Positions 47,336 to 57,045 of a DNA stretch of 64,000 nt are shown here, one piece after another. The stretch is taken from contig CAWAOQ010000013.1 of the NCBI GenBank assembly GCA_963783785.1, positions 1-64,000 of the forward strand, given 5' to 3'. Origin of the DNA: CADEEN01 sp963783785 (lineage in GTDB: Bacteria; Pseudomonadota; Gammaproteobacteria; Burkholderiales; Burkholderiaceae_C). The notes under the pieces are model-generated. The model saw only the letters and a list, made by a program, of their open reading frames with translations, had not been told where the DNA came from and ran no database searches. Position numbers and translations under genes: made by a program. The first letter of the stretch is position 1; each line of letters opens with the position of its first letter.

Positions 47336-49029
47336 TGCTCAGGCGGCTCGCGCTGCGCGACTTCGTGATCGTGCCGGCCCTCGAGGTCGAATTCGGCGCC
47401 GGCTTCAGCGTGCTGACCGGCGAGACCGGCGCCGGCAAGTCGATCCTGATCGATGCGCTGCAACTGGCGTTGGGCGGCCGCGGCGATGTCGGCGTGGTGC
47501 GCGAAGGCGCGATGCGGGCCGAGATCGCAGCCGAGTTCGATGCCCCGGCCTCGCTGGCCGGCTGGCTCGACGACGCCGGCTTCGAGGCGACAGACACGCT
47601 GCTGCTGCGCCGCACGGTCGACAGCCAGGGCAAGAGCCGGGCCTGGATCAACGGCAGCCCGGCCACCATCGCGCAGTTGCGCGAAGCGGCCGACCACCTG
47701 CTCGAGATCCACGGCCAGCATGCCTGGCAGAGCCTGACGCGGCCGGTCGCGGTGCGCAACTTGCTCGATGCCCAGGCGGGTGTCGACACCCGCCCGCTGG
47801 CGGCGCTGTGGTCGCAGTGGAAGGCGGCAGGCGCGGCGCTCGAACGCGCACGCAGCCAGAGCGCCGAAATAGAGCGCGAACGCGAACGGTTGGCATGGCA
47901 GGTCGGCGAGGTCGAACGGCTGGCGCCGGTTGACGGCGAGTGGGACGACCTGAACGCCGAGCACCGGCGGCTGGCGCACGCGCAGGCATTGATCGACGCC
48001 GCGCACCGCGCGCTCGATGCGCTGTCCGAGGCCGACGGCAGCGCGGCCGCACTGGCGCAGCAAGCCGCCGACGCCCTGGCCGAGGTGGCGCGCTTCGACG
48101 ACCGCCTCGTGCCGGTGCTGGAGGTCGTGCAGAGTGCGCAGGCGCAGATGCAGGACGCCGCACACACGCTGTCGACCTACCTGCAGCACACCGATGTCGA
48201 CCCCGATCGCCTGGCCACGCTCGACGCCCGGCTGGCGGCCTGGATCGGCGTGGCGAGGCGCTACCGCCGCGCGCCCGAAGACCTGCCGGCACAACTGGCG
48301 CAGTGGCAGGACGAACTGCGCGCGCTCGCAGCGGCCACCGACACCGCAATGCTCGAGCGCGCGTGGGTCGACGCCGAACGCGCGTGGCGCGACGAGGCCC
48401 GTCGCATCAGCGCAGCGCGAGCGCGCGCGGCGCCGAAACTCGCCGACGCGGTGACGCAAGCAATGCAGCCACTCGGCATGGCCGGCGGCCGCTTCGAGGT
48501 GGCGCTGCTGCCAGAGGCCGAGCCGCAGTCGTTCGGGCTCGAATCGGTCGAGTTGCGCGTGGCCGGCCATGCCGGCAGCACGCCGCGGGCGCTGGCCAAG
48601 GTGGCATCGGGCGGCGAGCTGTCGCGGCTGGCGCTGGCGATCGCCGTCACCACCGCACGCGATGTCCGCGGTGGCGCCGGCACGCTGATCTTCGACGAGA
48701 TCGACGCCGGCATCGGCGGCGCCGTGGCCGACACGGTCGGCCAGCTGATGAAGCAACTCGGCCGCGAACGCCAGGTGCTGGCCGTCACCCACCTGGCACA
48801 AGTGGCTGCCTGCGGCGACCAGCACTTCGTCGTGACCAAGGCGCTGCAGGGCAGCGGCCGCACCACCAGCGACGTGCAGCCGGTGCAGGGCGAGCAACGC
48901 GTCGCGGAGATCGCGCGCATGCTCGGCGGTGAGCGACTGGCCACCAGCCTGGCGCATGCACAACAGCTGCTGCAACACGCGACGGCAGACATGCCCGCGC
49001 CGGACAGGAAGCGCCGCAGCCGGACCTGA
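47335..49029 (+). CDS. recN: RecN, DNA repair ATPase
   Basis: The 564-residue SMC-like protein acts in double-strand break repair by bridging sister chromatids. The N-terminal ATPase half has GETGAGKSILIDALQLALGG (Walker A, about 29). The centre is a coiled coil (about 150-380), and the C-terminal half has VASGGELSRLALAIAV (signature) and TLIFDEIDAGIGGAVADTVG (Walker B). The final residues APDRKRRSRT are basic. Its order after nadK and before rapZ is common in betaproteobacteria. It carries no visible SOS box, though the overlap with nadK leaves little room for one. Confidence 0.95.
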   Translation: MLRRLALRDFVIVPALEVEFGAGFSVLTGETGAGKSILIDALQLALGGRGDVGVVREGAMRAEIAAEFDAPASLAGWLDDAGFEATDTLLLRRTVDSQGKSRAWINGSPATIAQLREAADHLLEIHGQHAWQSLTRPVAVRNLLDAQAGVDTRPLAALWSQWKAAGAALERARSQSAEIERERERLAWQVGEVERLAPVDGEWDDLNAEHRRLAHAQALIDAAHRALDALSEADGSAAALAQQAADALAEVARFDDRLVPVLEVVQSAQAQMQDAAHTLSTYLQHTDVDPDRLATLDARLAAWIGVARRYRRAPEDLPAQLAQWQDELRALAAATDTAMLERAWVDAERAWRDEARRISAARARAAPKLADAVTQAMQPLGMAGGRFEVALLPEAEPQSFGLESVELRVAGHAGSTPRALAKVASGGELSRLALAIAVTTARDVRGGAGTLIFDEIDAGIGGAVADTVGQLMKQLGRERQVLAVTHLAQVAACGDQHFVVTKALQGSGRTTSDVQPVQGEQRVAEIARMLGGERLATSLAHAQQLLQHATADMPAPDRKRRSRT

Positions 49030-49031
49030 CG

Positions 49032-49946
49032 ATGTCCACGCCCGCCGCCACGACCCCCTTGCCCACCGCCGACCACAAGGTGGTGCTGATCACCGGCATC
49101 TCGGGCTCAGGCAAGTCGGTGGCGCTGCACGCGCTCGAAGATGCCGGCTACTTCTGTGTCGACAATCTGCCGCCAGAGCTGCTGCGCGACTTCCTGCGCG
49201 TCGAACGCCTGCGCGGCGGCGATCGCCCGCGCCGGGTGGCGGTCGCGGTCGATGTGCGCAGCGCCGGATCGCTGCCCCACCTGCTGCCACTGATCGACGA
49301 ACTGCAGGACGAAGGCATCACGATCCAGTCGTTCTTCCTCGACGCCAGCACCGACGCGCTGGTGCGGCGTTTTTCCGAAACGCGCCGGCCGCATCCGTTG
49401 TCGAGCGAGGCCGGTAGCGGTGATGCGCAGCGCGCGCTGATCGAATCGATCGAGCTCGAACGCGAGTTGCTGGCTGAACTGCGCGAGGTGTCGACGGTCG
49501 TCGATACCAGCCAGCTGCGGCCGGCGCAGTTGCGGCTGTGGCTGCGCCAGGCGGTCGGTGCCGCACGCGCGGGGCTGACGCTGGTGTTCGAGTCGTTCGC
49601 CTTCAAGCACGGTGTGCCGCTCGACGCCGACTACGTGTTCGACCTGCGCGTGCTGCCCAACCCGCACTACATCCGCGAGTTGCGCCCGTTGAGCGGCCGC
49701 GACGCGGCCGTGGCGAACTACCTCGCCGAGCAGCCCGAAGTCAGCGAGATGCTGGCACAGATCGAGGCCTTCCTTGCGCGCTGGCTGGATGCCTTCGTCG
49801 ACGATCAGCGCAGCTACCTCACCGTGGCGGTCGGTTGCACCGGCGGTCAGCACCGCTCGGTCTATGCGGCCGAGCACCTGGCTGCGCGTTTCGCCGCGCG
49901 CGCAACCTCGCTGGTGCGGCACCGCGAGCTGGACGCGCGCGAGTGA
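49032..49946 (+). CDS. rapZ: RapZ, RNase adapter (YvcJ-family nucleotide-binding protein)
   Basis: The 304-residue protein belongs to the RapZ family, which in enterics binds GlmZ sRNA and brings it to RNase E. The P-loop is GISGSGKSVALH (about 20-31), the Walker B-like segment AVDVRSAGSLPHLLPLIDEL follows, and the C-terminal RNA-binding half reads DYVFDLRVLPNPHYIRELRP and VGCTGGQHRSVYAAEHLA. Whether it regulates amino-sugar metabolism here is unknown; in other bacteria its homologues handle nucleotide signals. It starts 2 bases after recN, and its stop overlaps the next start (GTGA). Confidence 0.92.
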   Translation: MSTPAATTPLPTADHKVVLITGISGSGKSVALHALEDAGYFCVDNLPPELLRDFLRVERLRGGDRPRRVAVAVDVRSAGSLPHLLPLIDELQDEGITIQSFFLDASTDALVRRFSETRRPHPLSSEAGSGDAQRALIESIELERELLAELREVSTVVDTSQLRPAQLRLWLRQAVGAARAGLTLVFESFAFKHGVPLDADYVFDLRVLPNPHYIRELRPLSGRDAAVANYLAEQPEVSEMLAQIEAFLARWLDAFVDDQRSYLTVAVGCTGGQHRSVYAAEHLAARFAARATSLVRHRELDARE

Positions 49947-50558
49947 GCGCGCTGACACCGCCATTCGAGTTGGCGCTGTTCCCGCTGCAAAGCGTGCTGT
50001 TTCCCGGTGCGCTGCTTCCGTTGAAGGTTTTCGAGGCACGCTACCTCGACCTGATCGGGCGCTGCCTGCGAGAGAACGCGCCGTTCGGTGTCGTCTGCCT
50101 GCGCCAGGGCCGTGAGGCCGGCCGCGAGAGCGTCAGCTTCGAGCACCTGGGCGTGCTCGCGCACATCGACGAGGTCGACGCCGAACAAACCGGCATCCTG
50201 CGCGTTCGCTGCACGGGCACACAGCGCTTCGAGATCAGCGGCACGCCGCGCCAGCAGCGCGACGGCCTGTGGCTGGCCGATGTCCACACGCTGCCCGACG
50301 ACGAGGCGCAGCCACCCGACGCCCGCACTGCTGCCAACCGTGAAGGCACTCGCCAGCGCGATCGACGCGTTGCGCCAACAGGGTGCGACGCCGTTCGTCG
50401 AGCCGCACCGTTTCGAGGACGCGGGCTGGGTGGCCAACCGCTGGTGCGAGATCCTGCCGATTCCCCTGGCCGCCAAGCAGCGACTGATGGCGCTGTCCGA
50501 TCCGCAATCGAGGCTGCGCCTGGTCGATGAGTACCTGCGCGGCAAGGGCGTTGTCTAG
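49943..50558 (+). pseudogene. LON substrate-binding domain protein, interrupted by a one-base frameshift
   Basis: The protein is a stand-alone Lon N-terminal (LON/PUA-like) domain. From GTG 49943, in the overlap GTGA with the rapZ stop, the first frame encodes FELALFPLQSVLFPGALLPL, then KVFEARYLDLIGRCLRENAP and FGVVCLRQG. After LPDDEAQPPD the frame is lost near 50319-50324 and continues one frame on with PALLPTVKALASAIDALRQQ, PHRFEDAGWVANRWCEILPI and LRLVDEYLRGKGVV. Removing one base gives 204 residues, the family's size. No protease or ATPase domain follows. The C-terminal codons overlap the convergent mutY by four bases. Confidence 0.8.
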
Positions 50559-51628
50559 GGCTCGAGGAGCAGCCTCCGCACAGGCGCCGGCAACCCCTGC
50601 CGCAACGCCGCATCGAGCGAGAACCAGCGCCCCGCAGGCAACGTGGTCTCGAGCGCGGCGCGGCGCGCAGCCGACATGCGCTGCGGTAGCTGGTGGTGCC
50701 ACGGCTGCAGGTGCCAATCGAAGTGCGTCAGCGCGTGTCGGAATGGCGCGAGCGCCCTTCCTTGTCCGGGCCAGGCGACCGACAGTGACTGCAGCTCTTC
50801 GAGCGAGTCGTAGAGGGGCAGCACCCACAGCCCGGCCCAGACGCCGCGCGGGGGCCGCTGGACCAGCCACACGCCGTCACCGTCGGCCAGCCACAGCATC
50901 GCATTGCTGCGCTGCGTGCGTTTGAGTCTGCGCGTCTTCACCGGGTAGCGCTCAGGCTCGCCCTCACGGTGCGCCACGCACAGCGGGCGCAACGGACAGG
51001 CCTCGCAGCGCGGCCGGCGCGTGCGGCACACCGTGGCACCCAGGTCCATCAACCCCTGCGTGTAGGCCTCGATGTCATGCAGCGGCAGCATCGACTCGGC
51101 GCGCTGCCACAGCGCGCGTTCGTGCTCCGTGGCCGCCAGGTCCCCGGCGAAGCCGATGGCGCGTGTCAGCACGCGCTTGACGTTGCCGTCGAGGATCGCC
51201 GCGCGCTCGCCGAAGCAGAACGCAGCGATTGCTGCGGCCGTGGAGCGACCAATGCCGGGCAGCGCGGCCAGCGCCGTCGCGCTGCGCGGAAATTCGCCGC
51301 CGTGCTCTGCCGCCACGACCTGCGCACAGCGGTGCAAGTGGCGCGCCCGGCTGTAGTAGCCAAGCCCGCTCCAAAGCGCCAGGACGTCGTCGAGCGGCGC
51401 TGCAGCCAGCGCCTGCACATCGGCAAATCGAGCCAGGAAGCGCGGGTAGTAGTCGAGCACCGTCGCGACCTGCGTCTGCTGCAGCATGATCTCCGACAAC
51501 CACACGCGGTATGGGTCGCGACTGCCCTGCCACGGCAAGTCGTGCCGGCCGTGCTCGCGCTGCCAGGCGATCACGCGTGCGGCCAGATCGTCGCCACGCA
51601 GGCGCCGCGTGCGGCTCGGGGAGATCAC
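50555..51628 (-). CDS. mutY: MutY, adenine DNA glycosylase
   Basis: The 357-residue enzyme removes A mispaired with 8-oxoguanine. LPWQGSRDPYRVWLSEIMLQ holds the catalytic Glu, and LPGIGRSTAAAIAAFCFGER is the helix-hairpin-helix, followed by ILDGNVKRVLTR with the catalytic Asp. Four cysteines in CRTRRPRCEACPLRPLC bind the 4Fe-4S cluster. The C-terminal NUDIX-like domain recognises 8-oxoG. The best start is GTG 51628, which almost overlaps the stop of the upstream dynamin-like gene; no ATG lies between there and the domain. Together with mutM at 53.8 kb it gives the GO repair pair. Confidence 0.93.
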   Translation of the reverse strand: MISPSRTRRLRGDDLAARVIAWQREHGRHDLPWQGSRDPYRVWLSEIMLQQTQVATVLDYYPRFLARFADVQALAAAPLDDVLALWSGLGYYSRARHLHRCAQVVAAEHGGEFPRSATALAALPGIGRSTAAAIAAFCFGERAAILDGNVKRVLTRAIGFAGDLAATEHERALWQRAESMLPLHDIEAYTQGLMDLGATVCRTRRPRCEACPLRPLCVAHREGEPERYPVKTRRLKRTQRSNAMLWLADGDGVWLVQRPPRGVWAGLWVLPLYDSLEELQSLSVAWPGQGRALAPFRHALTHFDWHLQPWHHQLPQRMSAARRAALETTLPAGRWFSLDAALRQGLPAPVRRLLLEP

Positions 51629-51629
51629 C

Positions 51630-53624
51630 TCAACCGGCAGCGCTGCGCGAGCCGACCAGCGACAGCGTCGGCGCCGGCCGCGGCACGGCGCCGTCGTGGC
51701 CCGCCTCGCTGGCGTGCGCAGCATCGCGCAGGGCAGCTGCAATCGTGTGCAGGCGCGCGCCCAGATGCTGCCAGCGCGCGTCCTGCGATTCGAGGTCGGC
51801 GATGCGCTGGTCAAGATCGCCAGCCGCGGACTGGACGCGCTCGAGGCCATCGCGCCGCCGCTTGAAGCCGCGGCGCCGCTCACGCAACTGCGAATCGATC
51901 TGGTTGGACGCCGACTTGTGCCACAGCTCGACGTCACCACTGGCATTCTCGAATGCCATGCGCAGCTTGGACAACAGCATGCGGCGGAACTGTTCCATGA
52001 AGCGCGGCTCGGCCAGCCGCAGCGCCTGCGACAGCCCGAGGTACTGCACGTAGCTGCGTTCGATCAGGTCGAGCTCGCGGTCGCAGCGCTCGAGCGACGG
52101 CAGTCGCGTCAGCGTCAGCGCAAAACCGAACTCGCTGTTGAGCTGGCGAAAGCTCGCCTGCAGCATGTCGTGGATCTCCTGCCCGCGAGTGCGCGCCTGC
52201 GTCACGCGCTCTCGCAAGCGCGCACACAACGCAATGAAGGCCCTCTTGGCGCCGAGGTTGAACAGCGTGGCGCGGGCCTCGCCTTGCATCTGCGCCACTT
52301 CGTCGCGCAATGCGTCGCTGGACAGGCCCACCATCAATTCACGCAGCATCCTGGCATGCACCGCACGCAGTGCCGCCAGGCGCTCGGTGCAGTGCTCGAA
52401 CTCGTGCATCTCGCGGTCGACGCGCTCGATCATCTGCTGCACCTTGCCACTGCTCTTGCCGCGCAGGCCGCGCAACTCGAGCATCTGCTCGGCGACCTGC
52501 CGACGCTGGTCGGTCAGGCGGCGCGCAGCCGCCTGCTCAACAGCCTGCACGGTCTCGTCCACCATGCGCGCGATGACCTCGCGACGACGCGGCAGCAACT
52601 GGGTGACCAAGGCATCCTCGAGAGCCGGCAGGCGGCTGGCGGCCAGTGCCTCGCGGTCACCATCGATGCGTCCGGCCAATGCCTGCCGCGCCGACAGCGG
52701 AAATACCCGCTCACGCCCGATCTCCAGCGTCGCGGCGGTGCTGCGGCACTGCTGCTCGATCTGTTCGCGCACGGCCTCTTCCGACAGCAGGGGGTCGACC
52801 AGCGCATCGATCTTGTTCAGCACCACGAAACGCGTCATCGACTGGCCGCCGAGATGGTCGCGCCAGACCGCCATGTCCGACTTGGTCACGCCGGTGTCGG
52901 CGCCGAGAATGAACACCACCGCATGCGCGGCCGGCAGCAGCGACAGCGTCAGCTCGGGTTCGGCGCCAATCGCATTCAGGCCCGGAGTATCGAGCACCAC
53001 GAGGCCTCGCGTCAGCAGGGGATGCGGGTAGTTGATCGCGGCGTGGCGCCAGGCCGGAACCTCTACCAGGCCCTCGGCGATCTGCGGCGGGTTGTCGTCG
53101 GGCGTGTCGTCGTGCCAGAAGCCCAGCCCGCGTGCCGTCTCGACACTGACGGCCTTGGTGCGCATGACTTCCCTCAGCGCATCGGCCAGGCGTTCGGGTT
53201 CATCGGCATCGAGAGCGATCCGCGTCCACAACTCCGGCCGGTCGCGCAGATCGGCCAGCGACTGGGCTTCGAGCCGGGTGTCGATCGGCAACAGCGCCAG
53301 CAGCGCCGGCGTGCCTGGCTCGTAGCCCAACTCGACCGGGCACATCGTGGTGCGGCCGGGGGTAGCGGGCAGGATGCGACGGCCGGTATCGGCGAAAAAG
53401 ATGGCGTTGATCAGTTCCGACTTGCCGCGCGAGAACTCGGCCACGAAGGCCACGCACAGCCGGTCCGACGCGAGCCGCTCGCGCAAGGCACCGAGATTGC
53501 GCTCGCTCGCCTCATCCTGCAGGTCGTGGTCGAGCAGGTAGCGTGCAAGCTCAGCCGCCTGGCGATCGAGGCCGCGACGCCAGGTGGACAGTGCGTCGAG
53601 CTGACCAGCGAGGGAGAGTTCCAT
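51630..53624 (-). CDS. Dynamin-family GTPase (bacterial, single G domain)
   Basis: The 664-residue protein has an N-terminal G domain with FVAEFSRGKSELINAIFF (G1, about 63), VVLDTPGLN (G3, about 214) and LNKID (G4, about 278). A helical stalk with many leucine heptads (about 330-620, coiled) follows. There is no signal peptide and no obvious membrane helix; membrane contact would be through the stalk tip as in other bacterial dynamin-like proteins. The G2 threonine is likely in the RRILPATPGRTTMCP region. Unlike many bacterial dynamin genes it is single, not paired with a second one. mutY starts just after its stop codon, so the two are probably cotranscribed. Confidence 0.85.
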   Translation of the reverse strand: MELSLAGQLDALSTWRRGLDRQAAELARYLLDHDLQDEASERNLGALRERLASDRLCVAFVAEFSRGKSELINAIFFADTGRRILPATPGRTTMCPVELGYEPGTPALLALLPIDTRLEAQSLADLRDRPELWTRIALDADEPERLADALREVMRTKAVSVETARGLGFWHDDTPDDNPPQIAEGLVEVPAWRHAAINYPHPLLTRGLVVLDTPGLNAIGAEPELTLSLLPAAHAVVFILGADTGVTKSDMAVWRDHLGGQSMTRFVVLNKIDALVDPLLSEEAVREQIEQQCRSTAATLEIGRERVFPLSARQALAGRIDGDREALAASRLPALEDALVTQLLPRRREVIARMVDETVQAVEQAAARRLTDQRRQVAEQMLELRGLRGKSSGKVQQMIERVDREMHEFEHCTERLAALRAVHARMLRELMVGLSSDALRDEVAQMQGEARATLFNLGAKRAFIALCARLRERVTQARTRGQEIHDMLQASFRQLNSEFGFALTLTRLPSLERCDRELDLIERSYVQYLGLSQALRLAEPRFMEQFRRMLLSKLRMAFENASGDVELWHKSASNQIDSQLRERRRGFKRRRDGLERVQSAAGDLDQRIADLESQDARWQHLGARLHTIAAALRDAAHASEAGHDGAVPRPAPTLSLVGSRSAAG

Positions 53625-53758
53625 GCAGCGAGGCGGTGGCAGGATCGGGCAGCGCCAGAGGAGCGCCGCGGAATCCTAGCGCACGGGACTGCGCAGCGGC
53701 GCCGGCGATACATCTGCTGACAGCCGACAACCTGCACTTGTCGTGCACTTGTCGCGGA

Positions 53759-54598
53759 TCAGCGCTTCTGACAGCCCGGGCAGAAGAATGTCGAGCGCTG
53801 CGCCTGGACGACGCGCCGCACCGTGGCGCCGCAGCGCAGACAAGGCTGGCCCTCGCGGCCATAGACATGGGCCTGGCGCTGGTACGCGCCGTCGACGCCA
53901 TGCGCGTCGCGAAAGTCGCGCAGTGACGATCCGCCGAGTGCCAACGCGCGGGCCAGCGTGGCGCGCACGCTGGCCAGCAGGCGCTCGCTGCGCGGCCGCG
54001 AAAGGCGCCGGCAGCGTGTACGCGGATCGATGCCGGCCTCGAACAAGGCTTCGCAGGCGTAGATGTTGCCGGCACCGACGACGATGTCACCGGCCAGCAA
54101 CGCCGTCTTCACCGCCGTGCGGCGCTGACACAGCGCGGCATGGAACGCCTGCGGCGTCAGCGCCACGTCGAACGGCTCGGCACCCAGACGAGCCAGCAGG
54201 GTCACCGCGGGTGCGACGTCGATCGCAGGCGACCAGACCACTGCGCCGAAACGCCGCGGGTCGGTCAAGCGCAGCGTGCCATGCGACGTGATCAGGTCGA
54301 AATGGTCGTGCTTGCCGGGTGGCCCGGTGTCGGCGCCCGCTCGAAACGCGAGCGACCCCGACATGCCCAGGTGCATCAACAAGCCGCCGGCCGTAGCGGC
54401 GCGATCCCGCTCGAGCGGCAGCCACAGGTACTTGCCGCGGCGCACCGCCAGACCCGCGGTGCACCCCAGCAGTGAGCGCGGCTCGCAACCGAGTGGCCAA
54501 CGCAGCGGTGCGCCCAGCCGCACGTCGAGCACGCGGGCGCCGGCGATGCGCTCGGCGAAGCTGCGCCGCGTGACCTCGACTTCTGGCAGTTCAGGCAT
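53759..54598 (-). CDS. mutM: MutM, formamidopyrimidine-DNA glycosylase
   Basis: The 279-residue enzyme excises 8-oxoguanine and cuts the backbone. The N-terminal catalytic proline and glutamate are in MPELPEVEVTRR. Residues in VRRGKYLWLPLE and MHLGMSGSL form the helix-two-turn-helix side. GNIYACEALFEAGIDPRTRC is the H2TH. The C-terminal zinc finger reads CLRCGATVRR and then STFFCPGCQKR, with four cysteines. Length matches the family. It is divergent from the TPR-protein gene, whose ATG is 94 bases away. Confidence 0.95.
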   Translation of the reverse strand: MPELPEVEVTRRSFAERIAGARVLDVRLGAPLRWPLGCEPRSLLGCTAGLAVRRGKYLWLPLERDRAATAGGLLMHLGMSGSLAFRAGADTGPPGKHDHFDLITSHGTLRLTDPRRFGAVVWSPAIDVAPAVTLLARLGAEPFDVALTPQAFHAALCQRRTAVKTALLAGDIVVGAGNIYACEALFEAGIDPRTRCRRLSRPRSERLLASVRATLARALALGGSSLRDFRDAHGVDGAYQRQAHVYGREGQPCLRCGATVRRVVQAQRSTFFCPGCQKR

Positions 54599-54691
54599 GG
54601 CAGCGATGATAGAAGCGGGCCGTGCTGAACGCTGGCGGACGCACGCACTCCAACGCGATGCCTAGAATGGCCCGATCACCACGAGTCCTTC

Positions 54692-56527
54692 ATGCCCACA
54701 TACGCTCTTCACCGCCGCCGCGCGCTGCAAACCTGCCGAGCGCTGGCCTTCATGGCGATGCTGCCCGGCATGATGGCCGGCACATCGGCTCAGGCACCGG
54801 GGGCCCCGCAGAGCGCAGCAGCGCCCGCCGATGCCGCCTCGGCACCGCAGCGGTCCGCGCTCGATGCGCCGCTGTTCTACCAATTGCTGATCGGCGAGAT
54901 CGAGCTCAGCACCGGCGATGCCGGCAATGCCTACGCGGTGCTGCTCGATGCAGCACGGCGCACGCGTGACGAGTCGCTGTTCAAGCGCAGTGTCGACGTG
55001 GCGCTGCAGGCCCGCGCGGGCGACCAGGCGCTGGCGGCCGCGCGGGCATGGCGGCAGGCGCTGCCCGAGTCGCTGGAAGCGGTCAGGTACGAACTGCAAC
55101 TGCTGGCTGCACTCAATCGCAGCCAGGAGATCGCCGAGCCGCTCAAGGTGCTGCTCGCGCGCACGCCTGACAACGAGCGATCGGCGCTGATCGCGACGTT
55201 GCCCCGGCTGTTCCAGCGCGTCGTCGACAAGAAGCAGGCCGCTGTCATGCTCGAGGATCTGCTGCAACCCTATGCGGAGGCGCCCTCGACCCGCACCGCT
55301 GCCCGCGTGGCGATCGGCCGCAGCTGGTGGCTGGCTGCCGACGCTCCGCGCGCCCTGCACCACGCCGAGCGGGCCTTCGCCGACGACCCGACTGCCGCTG
55401 GACCAGCCCTGCTCGCGCTCGAATTGCTGCCTGCCTTGCCTGCCGCGGAGCGGGTCGTGACCGGTTACCTGCAACAACCCACGGCCGACGTCGCGGTGCA
55501 ACTGGCCTATGTGCGCGCGCTCGGTGCGAGCCAGCGTTATGTCGATGCCATCGCGCAGCTTCAGAGTGTCACCCGCAGCAAGCCCGAGTTGGCTGCGCCC
55601 TGGCTGAGCCTCGGTGCACTGCAGCTCGAATTGCGACAGCCACGCGACGCGGAGCGTTCGCTGCAGCGCTTTCTGGCCGTGCGTGCCGCGTCGCCGGGCG
55701 CTGCCGGCGCCAGCCCGGACGATGATGACGAGGACGACAGCAGTCGCGGCAGCGACGACGGCGGCCAGACGCAGGCCTGGCTGATGCTGGCGCAGGCCGC
55801 CGAGCAGCTCGGCGACACAAAGGCCGCCAACGCCTGGCTCGACAAGATCGACAACCCGCAGCGCGCGCTCGAGGTGCAGACCCGCCGCGCGATCCTGCTG
55901 GCGCGGCAGGGCAAGGTGCGCGAGGCGCGCCTGCTGGTGCAGCAGGTGCCCGAGCGGCGACCCGAAGACGCGCGCGCAAAGATGCTGGCCGAAAGCCAGG
56001 TGCTGCGCGAGGTCAAGCGCTGGAACGAGGCCCACGCGGTCCTCGTCGCCGCCAGCGAACGCTTCCCCGGTGACGCCGACTTGCTCTACGAGCAGGCGAT
56101 GGTGGCCGAGAAATTGCAGCGCATCGACGAGATGGAACGCGTGCTGAGGCGAGTGATCGAGATCAAGCCCGACCACCACCACGCCTACAACGCCCTCGGC
56201 TATTCGCTGGCCGATCGCAGCCTGCGCCTGCCCGAAGCTCAATCGCTGATCAAGAAAGCGCTCGAGCTGGCGCCAGGCGACCCGTTCATCACCGACAGCC
56301 TCGGCTGGGTCGAGTACCGGCTCGGCAATCGCGACGAGGCCTTGCGCTTGCTGCGCCAGGCCTATGCCGCGCGGCCCGACACCGAGATCGCGGCGCACCT
56401 CGGCGAGGTGCTTTGGGCGACGGGCGCGCGCGACGAAGCCCGCCGCATCTGGCGCGAAGGGCGCGAGCGCGACGCCGCCAACGAGGTGCTGCGCGAGACG
56501 CTGACGCGCCTGCAGGTCAAGCTGTGA
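54692..56527 (+). CDS. TPR-repeat protein with signal sequence
   Basis: The 611-residue protein has a short hydrophobic signal (CRALAFMAMLPGMMAGTSAQ), then an Ala/Pro-rich linker, then repeated helical pairs. Clear tetratricopeptide-like segments appear near 75-110, 455-500 and 505-570 (YNALGYSLADRSLRLPEAQS, LGWVEYRLGNRDEALRLLRQ). An acidic insert DDDDEDDSSRGSDDGG lies near 345. Such periplasmic or outer-membrane TPR proteins immediately upstream of lolB are standard in betaproteobacteria; the partners are unknown. The last codons overlap lolB (GTGA), suggesting coupled translation of TPR, lolB and ispE. Confidence 0.85.
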   Translation: MPTYALHRRRALQTCRALAFMAMLPGMMAGTSAQAPGAPQSAAAPADAASAPQRSALDAPLFYQLLIGEIELSTGDAGNAYAVLLDAARRTRDESLFKRSVDVALQARAGDQALAAARAWRQALPESLEAVRYELQLLAALNRSQEIAEPLKVLLARTPDNERSALIATLPRLFQRVVDKKQAAVMLEDLLQPYAEAPSTRTAARVAIGRSWWLAADAPRALHHAERAFADDPTAAGPALLALELLPALPAAERVVTGYLQQPTADVAVQLAYVRALGASQRYVDAIAQLQSVTRSKPELAAPWLSLGALQLELRQPRDAERSLQRFLAVRAASPGAAGASPDDDDEDDSSRGSDDGGQTQAWLMLAQAAEQLGDTKAANAWLDKIDNPQRALEVQTRRAILLARQGKVREARLLVQQVPERRPEDARAKMLAESQVLREVKRWNEAHAVLVAASERFPGDADLLYEQAMVAEKLQRIDEMERVLRRVIEIKPDHHHAYNALGYSLADRSLRLPEAQSLIKKALELAPGDPFITDSLGWVEYRLGNRDEALRLLRQAYAARPDTEIAAHLGEVLWATGARDEARRIWREGRERDAANEVLRETLTRLQVKL

Positions 56528-57045
56528 AGTGTCTGGGCAGCCCCGCGGCGCTGTTCGCTGGGCTGTTCCTGCTGGTGGGCTGCGCGACGCCGCCTCCAGG
56601 CACGGCACCCGATCTGGCCGGACGACTCGTGCTGCGCGTCGAGGCTCACGACGGTACCGAGCCGCACAGCTTCGGCACCGGATTCGAGCTGCGCGGCGAT
56701 GGACGAGCCGGCGAACTGCGATTGACCACGCCGATCGGCAGCACGACCGCGCAGGCGCGGTGGCGACCCGGTGCCGCAGAACTGATCACGGCCGAAGCCC
56801 AGCGCGGCTTCGCCGACCTCGACGCCCTGGCGCAGGAACTGCTCGGCGAGGCGCTGCCGCTGGCGGCGCTGATCGAGTGGCTGCGCGGCCGCCCTTGGCC
56901 CGGCGCGCCGAGCCTGGCATCGCCCGGCGGCTTCGAACAACTCGGCTGGCGCATCGATCTCAGCCGCTTCGCCGAGGGCTGGGTGCTGGCCGCGCGCGAG
57001 CGCGCGCCGGCGATCTCGGTGCGCGTCCGACTGGAACTGCCATGA
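56524..57045 (+). CDS. lolB: LolB, outer-membrane lipoprotein receptor
   Basis: The 173-residue lipoprotein receives lipoproteins from LolA and inserts them into the outer membrane. It begins at GTG 56524, overlapping the TPR-gene stop. The lipobox is in AGLFLLVGC (Cys20). The beta-barrel core includes FGTGFELRGDGRAGELRLTT and SPGGFEQLGWRIDLSRFAEG, and the sequence ends in IRVRL-type strands (ISVRVRLELP). The length is slightly shorter than enteric LolB (about 200). It overlaps ispE by four bases (ATGA). Confidence 0.85.
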   Translation: MKCLGSPAALFAGLFLLVGCATPPPGTAPDLAGRLVLRVEAHDGTEPHSFGTGFELRGDGRAGELRLTTPIGSTTAQARWRPGAAELITAEAQRGFADLDALAQELLGEALPLAALIEWLRGRPWPGAPSLASPGGFEQLGWRIDLSRFAEGWVLAARERAPAISVRVRLELP

